Below, one piece after another: positions 1-9,627 of a stretch of 64,000 nt of DNA. The notes below the pieces were generated by a model. That model did no database searches. It saw nothing but the letters and a program-made list of their open reading frames with translations, and was not told the DNA's origin. The position numbers and the translations under genes are program-made. The stretch is from positions 1-64,000 of the forward strand of contig NZ_SMMH01000007.1 in NCBI RefSeq assembly GCF_004634215.1, given 5' to 3'. This stretch comes from Deinococcus fonticola. GTDB taxonomy: Bacteria; Deinococcota; Deinococci; Deinococcales; Deinococcaceae. The stretch's first letter is position 1, and each line of letters begins with the position of its first letter.

Positions 1-2
1 GC

Positions 3-677
3 ATGTTTCTGGTCGGCATGCTGCTTCGCCGGATCCCGGCGAAGCGCTGGGCCGTCCTGATCGCCGACCGTGAATTTATCGGGCAAGAGTGGTTCAATTT
101 CCTGCGCTGGAAGGGAATCAAGCGCTGTATTCGGATTCGGGAAAACATTCTGATCGATGAAGAGCAGGCGCGAAACTACTTTCCGGATGTCCAGCCAGGG
201 AAGGTTCGAGGGTTGTTCGAGAAAGCCTGGGTTGCGGGGAGTTGGATGCAGGTCGTCGCCACCCGCTCTCCTGCGGGAGAGCGGATTCTGGTCGCCAGTG
301 ATTTGCCGATCTGGGACACCCTGAGGGTCTACCGCCTGAGATGGACGATTGAATCAATGTTTTCAGCGCTCAAGACGCGCGGCCTCAATTTGGAACAGAC
401 GCCTATGACGGCTCCGAACCGACTCAGTCGGTTGTTTGGTCTGTTATGTGTAGCCCTTGCATGGATCATGCGAATCGGCGTCGAGGAGACTCAAGACAAG
501 CCGATCAGGATGATGCGCAAGAAGAATCGCCCGGCCATGAGCAGGGCGAGGTACGGAGCTCGGGAACTGGGACGAGCTATTCGATGGAGCAAGATGTCGT
601 TTCAGACGTATCTTGACCTCTTGAGCACGCCATTTCCTTCACTGGGAGGGCGGAATACTCAACCTGTCAGGTGCTGA
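3..677 (+). CDS. IS4-family transposase, C-terminal part (5' end outside window)
   Basis: This is a DDE transposase of an IS4-family insertion sequence, and the reading frame enters from the left edge. The second catalytic aspartate lies in LIADREFIG near the visible N-terminus. The IS4 signature Y-x2-R-x3-E-x6-K is intact in [15 protein letters not shown], which supplies the catalytic glutamate. The reading frame is open to a TGA at 675-677. The first catalytic Asp and the left inverted repeat are not visible, so activity cannot be judged. The sequence immediately downstream belongs to another transposase family, so the right end of the element should lie close to the stop codon. Confidence 0.9.
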   Translation: MFLVGMLLRRIPAKRWAVLIADREFIGQEWFNFLRWKGIKRCIRIRENILIDEEQARNYFPDVQPGKVRGLFEKAWVAGSWMQVVATRSPAGERILVASDLPIWDTLRVYRLRWTIESMFSALKTRGLNLEQTPMTAPNRLSRLFGLLCVALAWIMRIGVEETQDKPIRMMRKKNRPAMSRARYGARELGRAIRWSKMSFQTYLDLLSTPFPSLGGRNTQPVRC

Positions 678-678
678 G

Positions 679-822
679 CCCACGCTGGAACGACTTCGTC
701 CCGAAGTCGAATCCTGGGCGAGCGCCCGAAATGCAGCGGGGGTAAAGATCAATTGGCAATTCTCGACCCAGGATGCCCGTCGCAGCTTTGGTAGGCACTA
801 TCAAGCTATTCGAATTAATTGA
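679..822 (+). pseudogene. 3' remnant of an IS630-like transposase
   Basis: Reading frame 1 from about 679 to a TGA at 820-822 encodes a tail of about 47 residues. It contains TLERLRPEVESW, then ARNAAGVKINWQFSTQDARR and ends GRHYQAIRIN. A final ...W...RN...(I/V)xWxF(S/T)xxDAR...Y motif is typical of the C-terminus of IS630-family transposases. The body of the gene is missing. It abuts the IS4 element, which suggests one insertion sequence landed in or next to another and most of the older one was lost. Family assignment rests on recalled motif similarity over a short stretch. Confidence 0.55.
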
Positions 823-1346
823 ACGCTGTACTAGGCAGAAAAACGCATGTGTTCCTGGTGGGTGTTCACTATGCTCGTGGTATGAGGACAACGGGAGGGC
901 CAGCTCATTTAGCACGTTGAGGAGCGTGCTGATGATGGCAAAACACAGTTATGAGAAGGCGCGTTGGAAACGGCGTGAGGCCCGTCGCAAACGGCCCGCG
1001 AACGGCTGGAATCGCTGGTGGCAGGGCTCTGTCGTCTGGAGTCCGCCCGGTTCCGAGAAATGGCCACAGCAGGTGCAGCAGGCTCAGCGAAAACTGGACG
1101 CTTCGGTGCATCATGGGCCAAGCGGGTACACCCGCCGTTGCCGCAAACTCTGGCGCAGGCAGGCGCACATGGTCGAGGGCCTCCACCTGCACGGGGCCCA
1201 CGGTGAGGCGGAGAACCTCGATCCTCAACCCAGACGCCTGGGCGTGATGTGGGCCATCTGGTGACTTCCGACTGGGGATGAGGGTTCACCCATCCACACC
1301 GCCCTGACCCCTGGGGTTGCCATTCGTGCGATACTCCGTGTCTGGA
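823..1346. other. Region with no convincing gene between IS remnants and carB
   Basis: No reading frame here resembles a family I recognise. A TATGCT box at 870-875 precedes an ATG at 882 by 6 nt and would give a 12-residue peptide (882-920). A second frame starts after GGAG at ATG 932 (MMAKHSYEKARWKRREARRK) and runs to 1264. Reading across frames gives plausible helical pieces (RLESLVAGLCRLESARFREM, QVQQAQRKLDASVHH), as expected of an eroded gene with several frameshifts. This may be an IS or phage remnant; I would not annotate a protein. Confidence 0.35.
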
Positions 1347-4421
<3,075 letters not shown>

Positions 4422-4422
4422 A

Positions 4423-4530
4423 ATGTCTGAGCCAGAGCAGCTTGTTCACGAAATTTGGCGAGAACCGGACGGCTGCACTGCGCTAGTCATGGCCGAGAAA
4501 TATTATAATTATTCCCCCCATTATACCTAG
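4423..4530 (+). CDS. Truncated 35-aa reading frame, hypothetical
   Basis: This short frame starts one base after the carB stop and encodes MSEPEQLVHEIWREPDG through LVMAEK, then YYNYSPHYT before a TAG. The first part reads like the start of a small conserved protein family beginning (Q/R)L(I/V)HE(V/I)WREPDG, normally around 70 residues. The last nine codons are AT-rich and unlike their neighbours. I infer that the native gene was cut at about position 4500, where the low-GC segment begins. It is probably not functional. Confidence 0.4.
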   Translation: MSEPEQLVHEIWREPDGCTALVMAEKYYNYSPHYT

Positions 4531-4548
4531 ACCAGTTGAGGCAAAAAT

Positions 4549-4716
4549 ATGGCATATAGAATTGAAGGTCTTACTTTTAACAGTGAAAATCTCCCATTCA
4601 TTGATAAATCGCAAATCGATTCTATGGGAAACTTCTGTACAATAATTATTGGGAAAAACGGGGTTGGAAAAAGTAGACTTTTGAGGGCGCTAGCTGAGAC
4701 TCTCATAGCTGGTGGA
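4549..4716 (+). pseudogene. N-terminal fragment of an AAA/ABC-type ATPase, cut by IS30 insertion
   Basis: The ATG at 4549 opens MAYRIEGLTFNSENLPF, followed by a perfect Walker A loop IIIGKNGVGKSRLL and a start of the following helix. This is the N-terminus of an AAA_15/21-type ATPase as found in OLD-like or other defence-associated proteins. The frame runs into the left end of the IS30-family element at 4717. No continuation is visible beyond the right end at 5708, so about 90% of the gene is gone. The stretch 4500-4716 is markedly AT-rich compared with the rest of the window, which indicates horizontal acquisition. Confidence 0.65.
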
Positions 4717-4734
4717 TTCAAGTTGCTAGCGCAC
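4717..4734 (+). repeat. Left terminal inverted repeat of the IS30-family element
   Basis: TTCAAGTTGCTAGCGCAC is exactly complementary to 5691-5708. It marks the left end of the element and the break in the ATPase gene. Confidence 0.85.
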
Positions 4735-4777
4735 AGCGTGATCCGAGGGTACGCTGGCCTCTGTCCAGGAGGGCAAT

Positions 4778-5707
4778 ATGCGCTACCACCGAATCACGCT
4801 TCCCACACGCTACCGGATTCACGCACTCCACCAGGCTGGGCATAGCCCCACCGACATCGGTCAGCAGCTCGGTTTCCACCGTACCACCATCACCAAAGAA
4901 CTGAAGCGCGTCACACCATACCACCCCGAACTCGCCCACCAGAACGCGATTGCGGAGCAGTCGCGCCGACACCTGTCCCGCATCGCGCCCCACCTGTGGA
5001 ACATGGTCACCGCACGACTCAAGGAATTTCACAGCCCAGAGCAGATTTATGGTCGCTGCAAGTTGGAGGGGCAGCCCTGCCCCTCCATTGAGGCCATCTA
5101 CCAGTTCGCCTACCGCTCCCCGGAACTGACCGCGTTTCTGCGTCAGGGGCGTAAATCCCGTCGTCACCGCTCTTGCACGCGGAAAGCGCCTGAATTGTGG
5201 CAGAGCATCACCGAGCGCCCACAGGAAGCCAATAAGCGCAGCGAAATTGGTCATCTGGAAGCTGATTTACTCGAAGGGAAGAAAGGCAAAGGCAGCATGG
5301 TGGTGATGGAAGACCGCTGTTCACGCCTGGTCACGCTGAATCTGGTGATGCGCAAGACCGCAGTAGAGGTATTCTCGGCGATGGATGCCGTACTGGACAC
5401 GCATATCGTCAAGACCATCACCATTGACCAGGGGCGTGAGTTCGTGCTGACCGAGCAACTCGGTCAGCAGTGGGGAGCAGAAACCTACGCCTGCCATGCC
5501 CATTCACCGTGGGAAAAGGGGTCAGTGGAGAACAGCAACGGGCTGATACGCCAGTTTTTCCCGAAGGGAACGGATTTTACAGAGGTTAAGTTAGAGGAAG
5601 TGCTTGTGGTACAGCATTTACTGAATAACAGACCCAGAAAGGGGTTGGGCTATCGCACCCCACTTGAGGTACACTCCCACCATCAGAGGCGTGCGCTAGC
5701 AACTTGA
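4778..5707 (+). CDS. IS30-family transposase
   Basis: This 309-residue transposase should move the surrounding element by DDE chemistry. A helix-turn-helix lies at residues 6-40 (RYRIHALHQAGHSPTDIGQQ and a second helix FHRTTITKELKR). The catalytic core follows: LEADLLEGKKGKG for the first Asp, TITIDQGREF for the second and SPWEKGSVENSNGLIR for the glutamate. Many IS30 members have DNG in the second motif, while this one has DQG. The start is supported by AGGAGGG five nt upstream of ATG 4778. Length and all catalytic residues look intact, so it is probably functional. Confidence 0.93.
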   Translation: MRYHRITLPTRYRIHALHQAGHSPTDIGQQLGFHRTTITKELKRVTPYHPELAHQNAIAEQSRRHLSRIAPHLWNMVTARLKEFHSPEQIYGRCKLEGQPCPSIEAIYQFAYRSPELTAFLRQGRKSRRHRSCTRKAPELWQSITERPQEANKRSEIGHLEADLLEGKKGKGSMVVMEDRCSRLVTLNLVMRKTAVEVFSAMDAVLDTHIVKTITIDQGREFVLTEQLGQQWGAETYACHAHSPWEKGSVENSNGLIRQFFPKGTDFTEVKLEEVLVVQHLLNNRPRKGLGYRTPLEVHSHHQRRALAT

Positions 5708-5708
5708 A
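5691..5708 (-). repeat. Right terminal inverted repeat of the IS30-family element
   Basis: This is the reverse complement of 4717-4734. The transposase TGA (5705-5707) lies inside it. Confidence 0.85.
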
Positions 5709-5730
5709 CTCGCCGAATTAAGTAGATAAG

Positions 5731-5752
5731 CTCAAGCCTCTGCTTTGGCGGC
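5731..5752 (+). repeat. Module-spacer repeat, copy 1
   Basis: CTCAAGCCTCTGCTTTGGCGG is the same as the beginning of the copy at 6526. It lies between the IS30 element and the MazEF-like module. It is followed by a short direct repeat (TGATGGATGATGGG at about 5787 and 5816) around a GGCC-TTGC-GGCC hairpin. Confidence 0.6.
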
Positions 5753-5882
5753 TTCAGCGGGGGCAGGGGAGCGCCTTCGGCGCGATGATGGATGATGGGT
5801 TCGGCCTTGCGGCCTGATGGATGATGGGAGGCTGGAAAGAGTGCGGGGCGGGGAGCGGCTTGCGGGCGGCTCCCTTCCGCTT

Positions 5883-6230
5883 TTACAGCGCCAGATGCAA
5901 GCGGATTTTGCCGTCCAGTTCGGTCATCAGCTCTTCAGGAACTTGCCCCAGGCGCTTGCCGATTCGGCTGACGGCAATGCAGGTGATGAGTTCCGTCTGG
6001 GCTTTGCTGTCCAGATTGAGACCGGTGCGCTCGGTGGGCAGCAGAAGCTGAAAGTCATAGACGGTGTTCAGGTTGCTCGTGAGTGGAACCACCGTCAGGG
6101 CATCCGCTTTGGCGTTGGCGACATTGTTGGTGATGACCACAGCGGGGCGTTTGAAGTCCGGCTCACCAGCGCGGGCGGGGCCGAAATGGGTCAGAAAAAT
6201 GTCGCCGCGCCGGATGAGTCCTACAGCCAT
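5883..6230 (-). CDS. MazF/PemK-type mRNA-interferase toxin
   Basis: The 115-residue protein has the MazF fold signature: RRGDIFLTHFGPARAGEPDF near the N-terminus, then KRPAVVITNN, TVVPLTSN and a C-terminal TELITCIAVSRIGKRLG strand. Family members are ribosome-independent or associated endoribonucleases held in check by a cognate antitoxin. The ATG at 6228-6230 overlaps the 3' end of the antitoxin gene by 10 nt, so the two are translationally coupled with the antitoxin first. Length is normal for the family and no damage is seen. Confidence 0.85.
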   Translation of the reverse strand: MAVGLIRRGDIFLTHFGPARAGEPDFKRPAVVITNNVANAKADALTVVPLTSNLNTVYDFQLLLPTERTGLNLDSKAQTELITCIAVSRIGKRLGQVPEELMTELDGKIRLHLAL

Positions 6231-6475
6231 TCGCTACCGTCGCTGGGTTCCAGTCCGTCGGTGTTGCCTTCCAGAAAGAGGGCGCGTTCGGGGTCGTTCT
6301 CACGGGCGAGTGCGGTGTATTGCTCGGCCAGTTCCTGTTCCCTGAGGGCTTGAACGGCTTTCACGAAGGCTTCGCTGCGGCTTTCCAGTCCGTGCGTTTG
6401 CTGGTAGTCCTTGATGTAACGGGCGATATCGGGCGGCAGGCTGATGGTCATGCGTTCGGCGTTCTGGTAAGTCAT
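6221..6475 (-). CDS. Ribbon-helix-helix antitoxin of the MazF-like toxin
   Basis: This is an 84-residue protein with an N-terminal ribbon-helix-helix DNA-binding motif (AERMTISLPPDIARYIKDYQ then a helix with RSEAFVKAVQALREQE). The acidic C-terminal tail ends DGLEPSDGSEWL, typical of a toxin-neutralising extension. It is the first gene of the pair and overlaps the toxin by 10 nt. A TAGTAT box lies 6 nt upstream of the ATG on its strand, and two TTCATAC direct repeats overlap this promoter, which suggests autoregulation by the antitoxin or complex. Confidence 0.82.
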   Translation of the reverse strand: MTYQNAERMTISLPPDIARYIKDYQQTHGLESRSEAFVKAVQALREQELAEQYTALARENDPERALFLEGNTDGLEPSDGSEWL

Positions 6476-6478
6476 GCC

Positions 6479-6497
6479 TTCATACTAACATTCATAC
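6479..6497 (-). promoter_or_regulatory. Promoter and direct-repeat operator of the MazEF-like pair
   Basis: On the minus strand TAGTAT (plus 6482-6487) sits 6 nt before the antitoxin ATG, as in a leaderless promoter. Two copies of TTCATAC (plus 6479-6485 and 6491-6497), 12 nt apart, flank and overlap the -10 box. Direct repeats spaced about one helical turn are typical of ribbon-helix-helix operators. Function is inferred. Confidence 0.5.
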
Positions 6498-6524
6498 GTT
6501 CTGGCTTACGCAGATCGAATTCTG

Positions 6525-6598
6525 GCTCAAGCCTCTGCTTTGGCGGGGAAAAGCGGAGCGGGGGAAGGGGGAAGGACGGGAAGGCGGGGGGATGGGGT
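6525..6598 (+). repeat. Module-spacer repeat, copy 2 (long form)
   Basis: This copy starts GCTCAAGCCTCTGCTTTGG and continues through GCGGGGAAAAGCGGAGC into a G-rich purine tract. It contains a small hairpin (GCTTT...AAAGC). It aligns over about 70 bases with the copy at 7356 and separates the MazEF-like module from the AbrB/VapC module. Confidence 0.75.
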
Positions 6599-6669
6599 TT
6601 TCTCGCTCTCTCAGAATTTTCAGTCAGGAAAGCTCTGACAGTCACTTTTCGATTTTTCACCTGTTGGGC

Positions 6670-6675
6670 TATACT
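6670..6675 (+). promoter_or_regulatory. -10 box of the AbrB/VapC operon
   Basis: TATACT lies 5 nt before the antitoxin ATG at 6681. Transcription would begin at or next to the start codon. Confidence 0.6.
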
Positions 6676-6680
6676 CAGGC

Positions 6681-6947
6681 ATGACTTCCCCTCATCCTCT
6701 TTATCTGAAATTACAACCACAAGGACGGGTGCTGATCCCCTCCGAAGCTCGCGCCAGACTGGACGTGAAAGAAGGCGACGAGTTGATCCTGCTGGAACTG
6801 GAGGACGGCTACAAGCTCACCAGCCGCCGCCTGCTGGCCCAATCCCTGTACGGCAGCTTGCAGAAAACGGGCGAGATGAAAGACCGGGACTTTACTCAGG
6901 AACTCCTGGACGAACGCCGTGCAGAAGCGAAGAAGAAAGGCTGGTAA
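6681..6947 (+). CDS. AbrB/SpoVT-type antitoxin of a VapBC module
   Basis: The 88-residue protein has an N-terminal AbrB swapped-hairpin domain: LKLQPQGRVLIPSEARARLD followed by VKEGDELILLELEDGYKLTS. The C-terminal helix is charged (DFTQELLDERRAEAKKKGW) and should wrap the toxin. The PIN toxin starts three nt after the stop codon, so the pair forms an operon in the usual antitoxin-toxin order. Copies of the spacer repeat lie before and after the pair. Confidence 0.85.
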   Translation: MTSPHPLYLKLQPQGRVLIPSEARARLDVKEGDELILLELEDGYKLTSRRLLAQSLYGSLQKTGEMKDRDFTQELLDERRAEAKKKGW

Positions 6948-6950
6948 GGC

Positions 6951-7343
6951 GTGCTGCTGGATGCCAGTGCCATCATCGCGTTCCTGCTGAAAGAAGAGGG
7001 CGGTGCGGAAGTTCTGAACGTGGTGGGGAGTCGCCCATGCTTCGTGAGCAGCGTGACCCTGACGGAAGTTCAGGGAAAGTTGATTGGGAGGGGCGCGTTC
7101 ACGCCGAAGCAAGTTCAGGCGCACCTTGACCCGCTGCTGGGGCTAGCGCGTGAAGTGGTGTTCGACGCTGATTGTCGTGAAGCTGCCGTGTTCTACTACG
7201 CCCGCAAGTCTCCGTATGACCTGAGCCTTGGGGATGCAGCCTGTCTGGGAACAGCGGAAGTCCTGAAGGTGGATGTGCTGACTGCCGAGCAAAACTGGGC
7301 CAAGATTCCCGACCTGCCTTTCAACGTTCGCTTGATTCGCTGA
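6951..7343 (+). CDS. PIN-domain ribonuclease toxin (VapC-like)
   Basis: This is a 130-residue PIN-domain toxin starting at GTG 6951. Acidic active-site residues are visible: Asp4 in LLDASAIIAFL, Glu in TLTEVQGKL, Asp in YDLSLGDAACLGTAE and Asp in VDVLTAEQNW. VapC toxins cleave tRNA or rRNA and are blocked by their antitoxin. The C-terminal two-thirds is strongly similar, at protein and DNA level, to a degenerate copy at 8364-8615, so an ancestral VapC has been duplicated or acquired twice here. Confidence 0.87.
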   Translation: MLLDASAIIAFLLKEEGGAEVLNVVGSRPCFVSSVTLTEVQGKLIGRGAFTPKQVQAHLDPLLGLAREVVFDADCREAAVFYYARKSPYDLSLGDAACLGTAEVLKVDVLTAEQNWAKIPDLPFNVRLIR

Positions 7344-7355
7344 GTTTTAACCTTA

Positions 7356-7428
7356 GCTCAAGCCTCGCTTTGGCGGGGAAAAGCGGGGCGGGGGAAGCGG
7401 GCAGAGGGGGAAGGTGGGGGGACGGGGT
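7356..7428 (+). repeat. Module-spacer repeat, copy 3 (long form)
   Basis: GCTCAAGCCTCGCTTTGGCG, then GGGAAAAGCGGGGCGGGGG and a purine tract that ends GGGGGGACGGGGT. It matches copy 2 closely with one missing base near the start. It lies between the VapC stop and the convergent PIN gene. Confidence 0.75.
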
Positions 7429-7446
7429 AGCTCGTCCCTGTTCCTT

Positions 7447-7872
7447 TCACGGCGTCCATACCTGTCCCGGTAACACCTGCTCGGCCACAGCTCTCAAGTT
7501 CGTGTCGAAGGTCATGAACTGAAGTCCAAGTGGAGAGACAGCTTGCGCGGCGGCCAGATGAACGGCGTCGTAGGCCCGCAGAGTGTGTGCCTGCGCGAGC
7601 GCGGCGGCGTCCTGCAAGAGTTGCTGGTCAAGAGAAACGTGCCTGAAGGTGGGCCAGTCGTTCTGGAAGGCCGTGACGGCCAGTTGGTGTTGCCTGACGC
7701 TCAGGAGCCTTCGCGCTCGCCTGCCTGCCAGTGCGGCCATAGCTTCCACGTAAGTGATTTCATGGCAGATCACGCCGCTGGACTGTTGTTTCTCCTGAAT
7801 GACGTGCTGATAGTCGGGTTCCTGGGTGTAAATGCGAATCAGGGCGCTGGTGTCCAGATACAGCAGCGTCAA
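7447..7872 (-). CDS. PIN-domain ribonuclease toxin paired with Xre antitoxin
   Basis: The PIN domain of about 141 residues carries all four acidic positions: LYLDTSALIRIY, HEITYVEAMAAL, LRAYDAVHLAAAQ and FMTFDTNLRAVA. I chose the TTG at 7870-7872 as start because the domain begins right there and because TTGA overlaps the stop of the upstream antitoxin gene by 4 nt. A longer in-frame extension upstream only re-reads the antitoxin gene in another frame. The protein differs clearly from the VapC at 6951. Confidence 0.82.
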   Translation of the reverse strand: MTLLYLDTSALIRIYTQEPDYQHVIQEKQQSSGVICHEITYVEAMAALAGRRARRLLSVRQHQLAVTAFQNDWPTFRHVSLDQQLLQDAAALAQAHTLRAYDAVHLAAAQAVSPLGLQFMTFDTNLRAVAEQVLPGQVWTP

Positions 7873-8249
7873 AGTTCCGGCCCCCGGTGTTCCTTCAGAA
7901 TTTCTTCTATGGGTGGGCCTTTTACAGGAACGGGCGGGTTCAACCCAGTGGGTTTCAGTCCCCACGGTTCGCCACCCAGCAGGCGCAGGGCGCGTTCTCG
8001 TGCGGCCTGTTCTGCTTGGTCGGGGACATCAACGACTTGCAGGATGTCGCCTACATCGGCGTGAATGCCGAGTTTCCTGAGTCCAGCGACAAGATCGACG
8101 AGGGTGCTAATTTCGACCCGTTCAATGCGGGCGTTGTAAATGGCGTTCACCGTGGCGGGGCGCATCCGGGCAGCCTGGGCCAGTTGCTTCTGGGTGATGT
8201 TGTGTTGTCTGAGAAGCCCAGCGAGGCCAATCTGCATCCGTGCGGTCAT
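7869..8249 (-). CDS. Xre-family helix-turn-helix antitoxin
   Basis: The 126-residue protein has an Xre/Cro helix-turn-helix at residues 10-70 (LLRQHNITQKQLAQAARMRP, then TVNAIYNARIERVEISTLVD). The C-terminal part from about residue 80 (VPDQAEQAARERALRLLGGE...) ends with PPIEEILKEHRGPEL and is the likely toxin-binding arm. It precedes the PIN gene with a TTGA overlap. GGAGG at 8256-8260 (minus strand) lies 6 nt before the ATG, so unlike many genes here it has a Shine-Dalgarno leader. Such proteins usually repress their own operon. Confidence 0.8.
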   Translation of the reverse strand: MTARMQIGLAGLLRQHNITQKQLAQAARMRPATVNAIYNARIERVEISTLVDLVAGLRKLGIHADVGDILQVVDVPDQAEQAARERALRLLGGEPWGLKPTGLNPPVPVKGPPIEEILKEHRGPEL

Positions 8250-8306
8250 TGATTACCTCCGATAGTTATTCTATTTCGCTCAAAGGGAATCAACAAGACC
8301 TTGAAA

Positions 8307-8352
8307 GCTCGAAGCTGCTGCTTTAAGCGGGGAAAAGCAGGGCGAGGGAAGC
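8307..8352 (+). repeat. Module-spacer repeat, copy 4 (diverged)
   Basis: GCTCGAAGCTGCTGCTTTAA then GCGGGGAAAAGCAGGGCGAGG is a diverged relative of copies 2 and 3, in the same orientation. It lies between the Xre/PIN pair and the decayed VapC gene, just where a spacer would be expected. Confidence 0.55.
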
Positions 8353-8363
8353 GCCGTGGGCAC

Positions 8364-8615
8364 AGTGATTTCACGCATGGACAGGTGCAGGAGCAATACG
8401 CGAAACTTCTGGCCGTGGTGCAAGAAATACCTTTCGATGCGGAATGCCGTGAAAAAGCGGCGTTCTACTACGCCCGCAAATCACCGTATGACCTGAGTCT
8501 GGGTGACGCTGCATGTCTCGGAACAGCGGAAGCCCTGAAAGTGGACGTGCTGACCGCTGAGCAGGGCTGGGCGAAGATTCCTGACTTACCTTTCCAGGTT
8601 CGCTTGATCCGCTGA
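8364..8615 (+). pseudogene. Decayed VapC-like toxin gene, 5' part missing
   Basis: From about 8364 to the TGA at 8613-8615 the frame matches the C-terminal 84 residues of the VapC at 6951. It retains FYYARKSPYDLSLGDAACLG and VDVLTAEQGWAKIPDLPF and ends VRLIR like the intact copy. The catalytic N-terminus with the first Asp, and any antitoxin gene, are absent. DNA in the matched part is similar but with many third-position changes, so this is an old diverged copy. The first bases join directly to the spacer repeat at 8307, which suggests a deletion running out of the repeat. Confidence 0.8.
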
Positions 8616-8632
8616 TCCTTTAGCCCATGCTT

Positions 8633-8651
8633 ATAGCCTCTGCTCTGGCGG
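8633..8651 (+). repeat. Module-spacer repeat, copy 5 (fragment)
   Basis: ATAGCCTCTGCTCTGGCGG resembles the first half of the spacer repeat and lies just after the decayed VapC. It is short, and the match could be chance. Confidence 0.35.
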
Positions 8652-8666
8652 CCCTGACTTTGGGCT

Positions 8667-9443
8667 TTATGTCTGGCTGGGCGGGGTGGATTGGACACGC
8701 ATCATCACCCGTTGGCGGGCAGGAACCTCGGAGAAGTTGTACGTGTAGCGCGTGTACGTCTCCTGCACGCGGGGGTTGGGCAGATGCCTCAGGGCCTCCA
8801 GTTGACGCTCTGACCGCCTCTCGGAGAAGTGCGGCTGCACCTCGATCTTCTCCTCCGGGCGGTCTTTCAATGCGTCGTACACCTGTTCCGGGTCTTGCTG
8901 GGCCAGGTACAGCGCGAACAGCGTGCCGCTGCCCACCCGCGAGACCGGGAAGTCCGGGACGAGCAGGCGCGGCGTGGGCCACTGCTGCGCGACGACCGCC
9001 ACGTCCGTGACGCGCACCCGGCCAGCGTTGGGTTTGACGGGGGCCGCGAGGGGTTCGTGCAGCTGGATGACCCAGGTGGCCTGCCCGCCCTGAATGGAGG
9101 CCAGCACCTTGTATATGGGTGGCCCCAGCACACTCGACATGGGCAGGTCCTCCTCGAAGGTCAGCAGGCGCCAGTGGCCCTCCATGCTGCTGTCGTCGCC
9201 CATGCTGACGCTGTCGCGGGTAAAGGCGGCGTGCAGCAGGCCGGGGCGCAGCACGTCCCGTTCGTGGGCAAGTTCACGGGCTTTCATCTCGTCCCGGCGT
9301 TCCTGCTGCTCCGGGGTGGAGCGCACCTTGCGGCGGCGGGTCGGCTGGGGTTTGCGCCGGAACCGCAGAGAGTACAGCAGGAAGATCAGCAGGGCCAGGC
9401 TTCCCGCCCCGAGGAGTTGCAGGAACCAGTCGGGCGGGGTCAT
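8667..9443 (-). CDS. Membrane-anchored hypothetical protein
   Basis: The 258-residue protein opens with one membrane segment (LQLLGAGSLALLIFLLYSL, residues 8-26) followed by a basic stretch RFRRKPQPTRRRKVR, so the bulk faces the cytosol. The rest is a soluble domain with no motif I recognise. A TACGCT box lies 6 nt before the ATG on the minus strand, which supports this start. The gene marks the return to ordinary GC and codon use after the toxin-antitoxin array. Function unknown. Confidence 0.75.
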   Translation of the reverse strand: MTPPDWFLQLLGAGSLALLIFLLYSLRFRRKPQPTRRRKVRSTPEQQERRDEMKARELAHERDVLRPGLLHAAFTRDSVSMGDDSSMEGHWRLLTFEEDLPMSSVLGPPIYKVLASIQGGQATWVIQLHEPLAAPVKPNAGRVRVTDVAVVAQQWPTPRLLVPDFPVSRVGSGTLFALYLAQQDPEQVYDALKDRPEEKIEVQPHFSERRSERQLEALRHLPNPRVQETYTRYTYNFSEVPARQRVMMRVQSTPPSQT

Positions 9444-9449
9444 GCCGAC

Positions 9450-9455
9450 AGCGTA
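9450..9455 (-). promoter_or_regulatory. -10 box of the membrane-anchored hypothetical gene
   Basis: TACGCT on the minus strand, 6 nt before the ATG at 9443, in the leaderless arrangement. Confidence 0.5.
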
Positions 9456-9627
9456 CCTGCTTTCCCTGCTGCGCTGTGGGATGGTGCGTCCTGCACGCTA
9501 ACCGCTCGCGTGCGGCGTCATTCCGTTTCGCGCGGGAAATGGAGGAGGGAATGTTCAGGTTCCGCTTTTTGGCGGAGAATTAGGAAGGCGGCTTACGGCG
9601 GGTTCCCGCTTTGCGCTCCAGCTCAGG

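Larger units (their letters stand above)
4717..5708 (+). mobile_element. IS30-family insertion sequence, apparently complete
   Basis: The element is about 992 bp and bounded by an 18-bp perfect inverted repeat: TTCAAGTTGCTAGCGCAC at 4717-4734 and its complement at 5691-5708. It carries one transposase gene whose stop codon lies within the right repeat. Flanks are ...GGTGGA on the left and CTCGCC... on the right, with no matching target duplication. That fits a deletion next to the element after insertion. The exact outer ends could differ by a base or two. Confidence 0.85.

Noticed and set aside
1317..1346. TTG start giving ten more residues to CarB
   Set aside because: The added residues ([10 protein letters not shown]) have no likeness to CarB, and the family begins at MPKRTDLQ.
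4735..4845. Extension of the ATPase frame into the IS30 element
   Set aside because: After the left inverted repeat the residues come from IS sequence in another frame and do not resemble an ATPase.
5731..8651. CRISPR array made of the spacer repeat
   Set aside because: Units are 300-1000 bp apart and enclose genes. The repeat is not of constant length and no cas gene is present.
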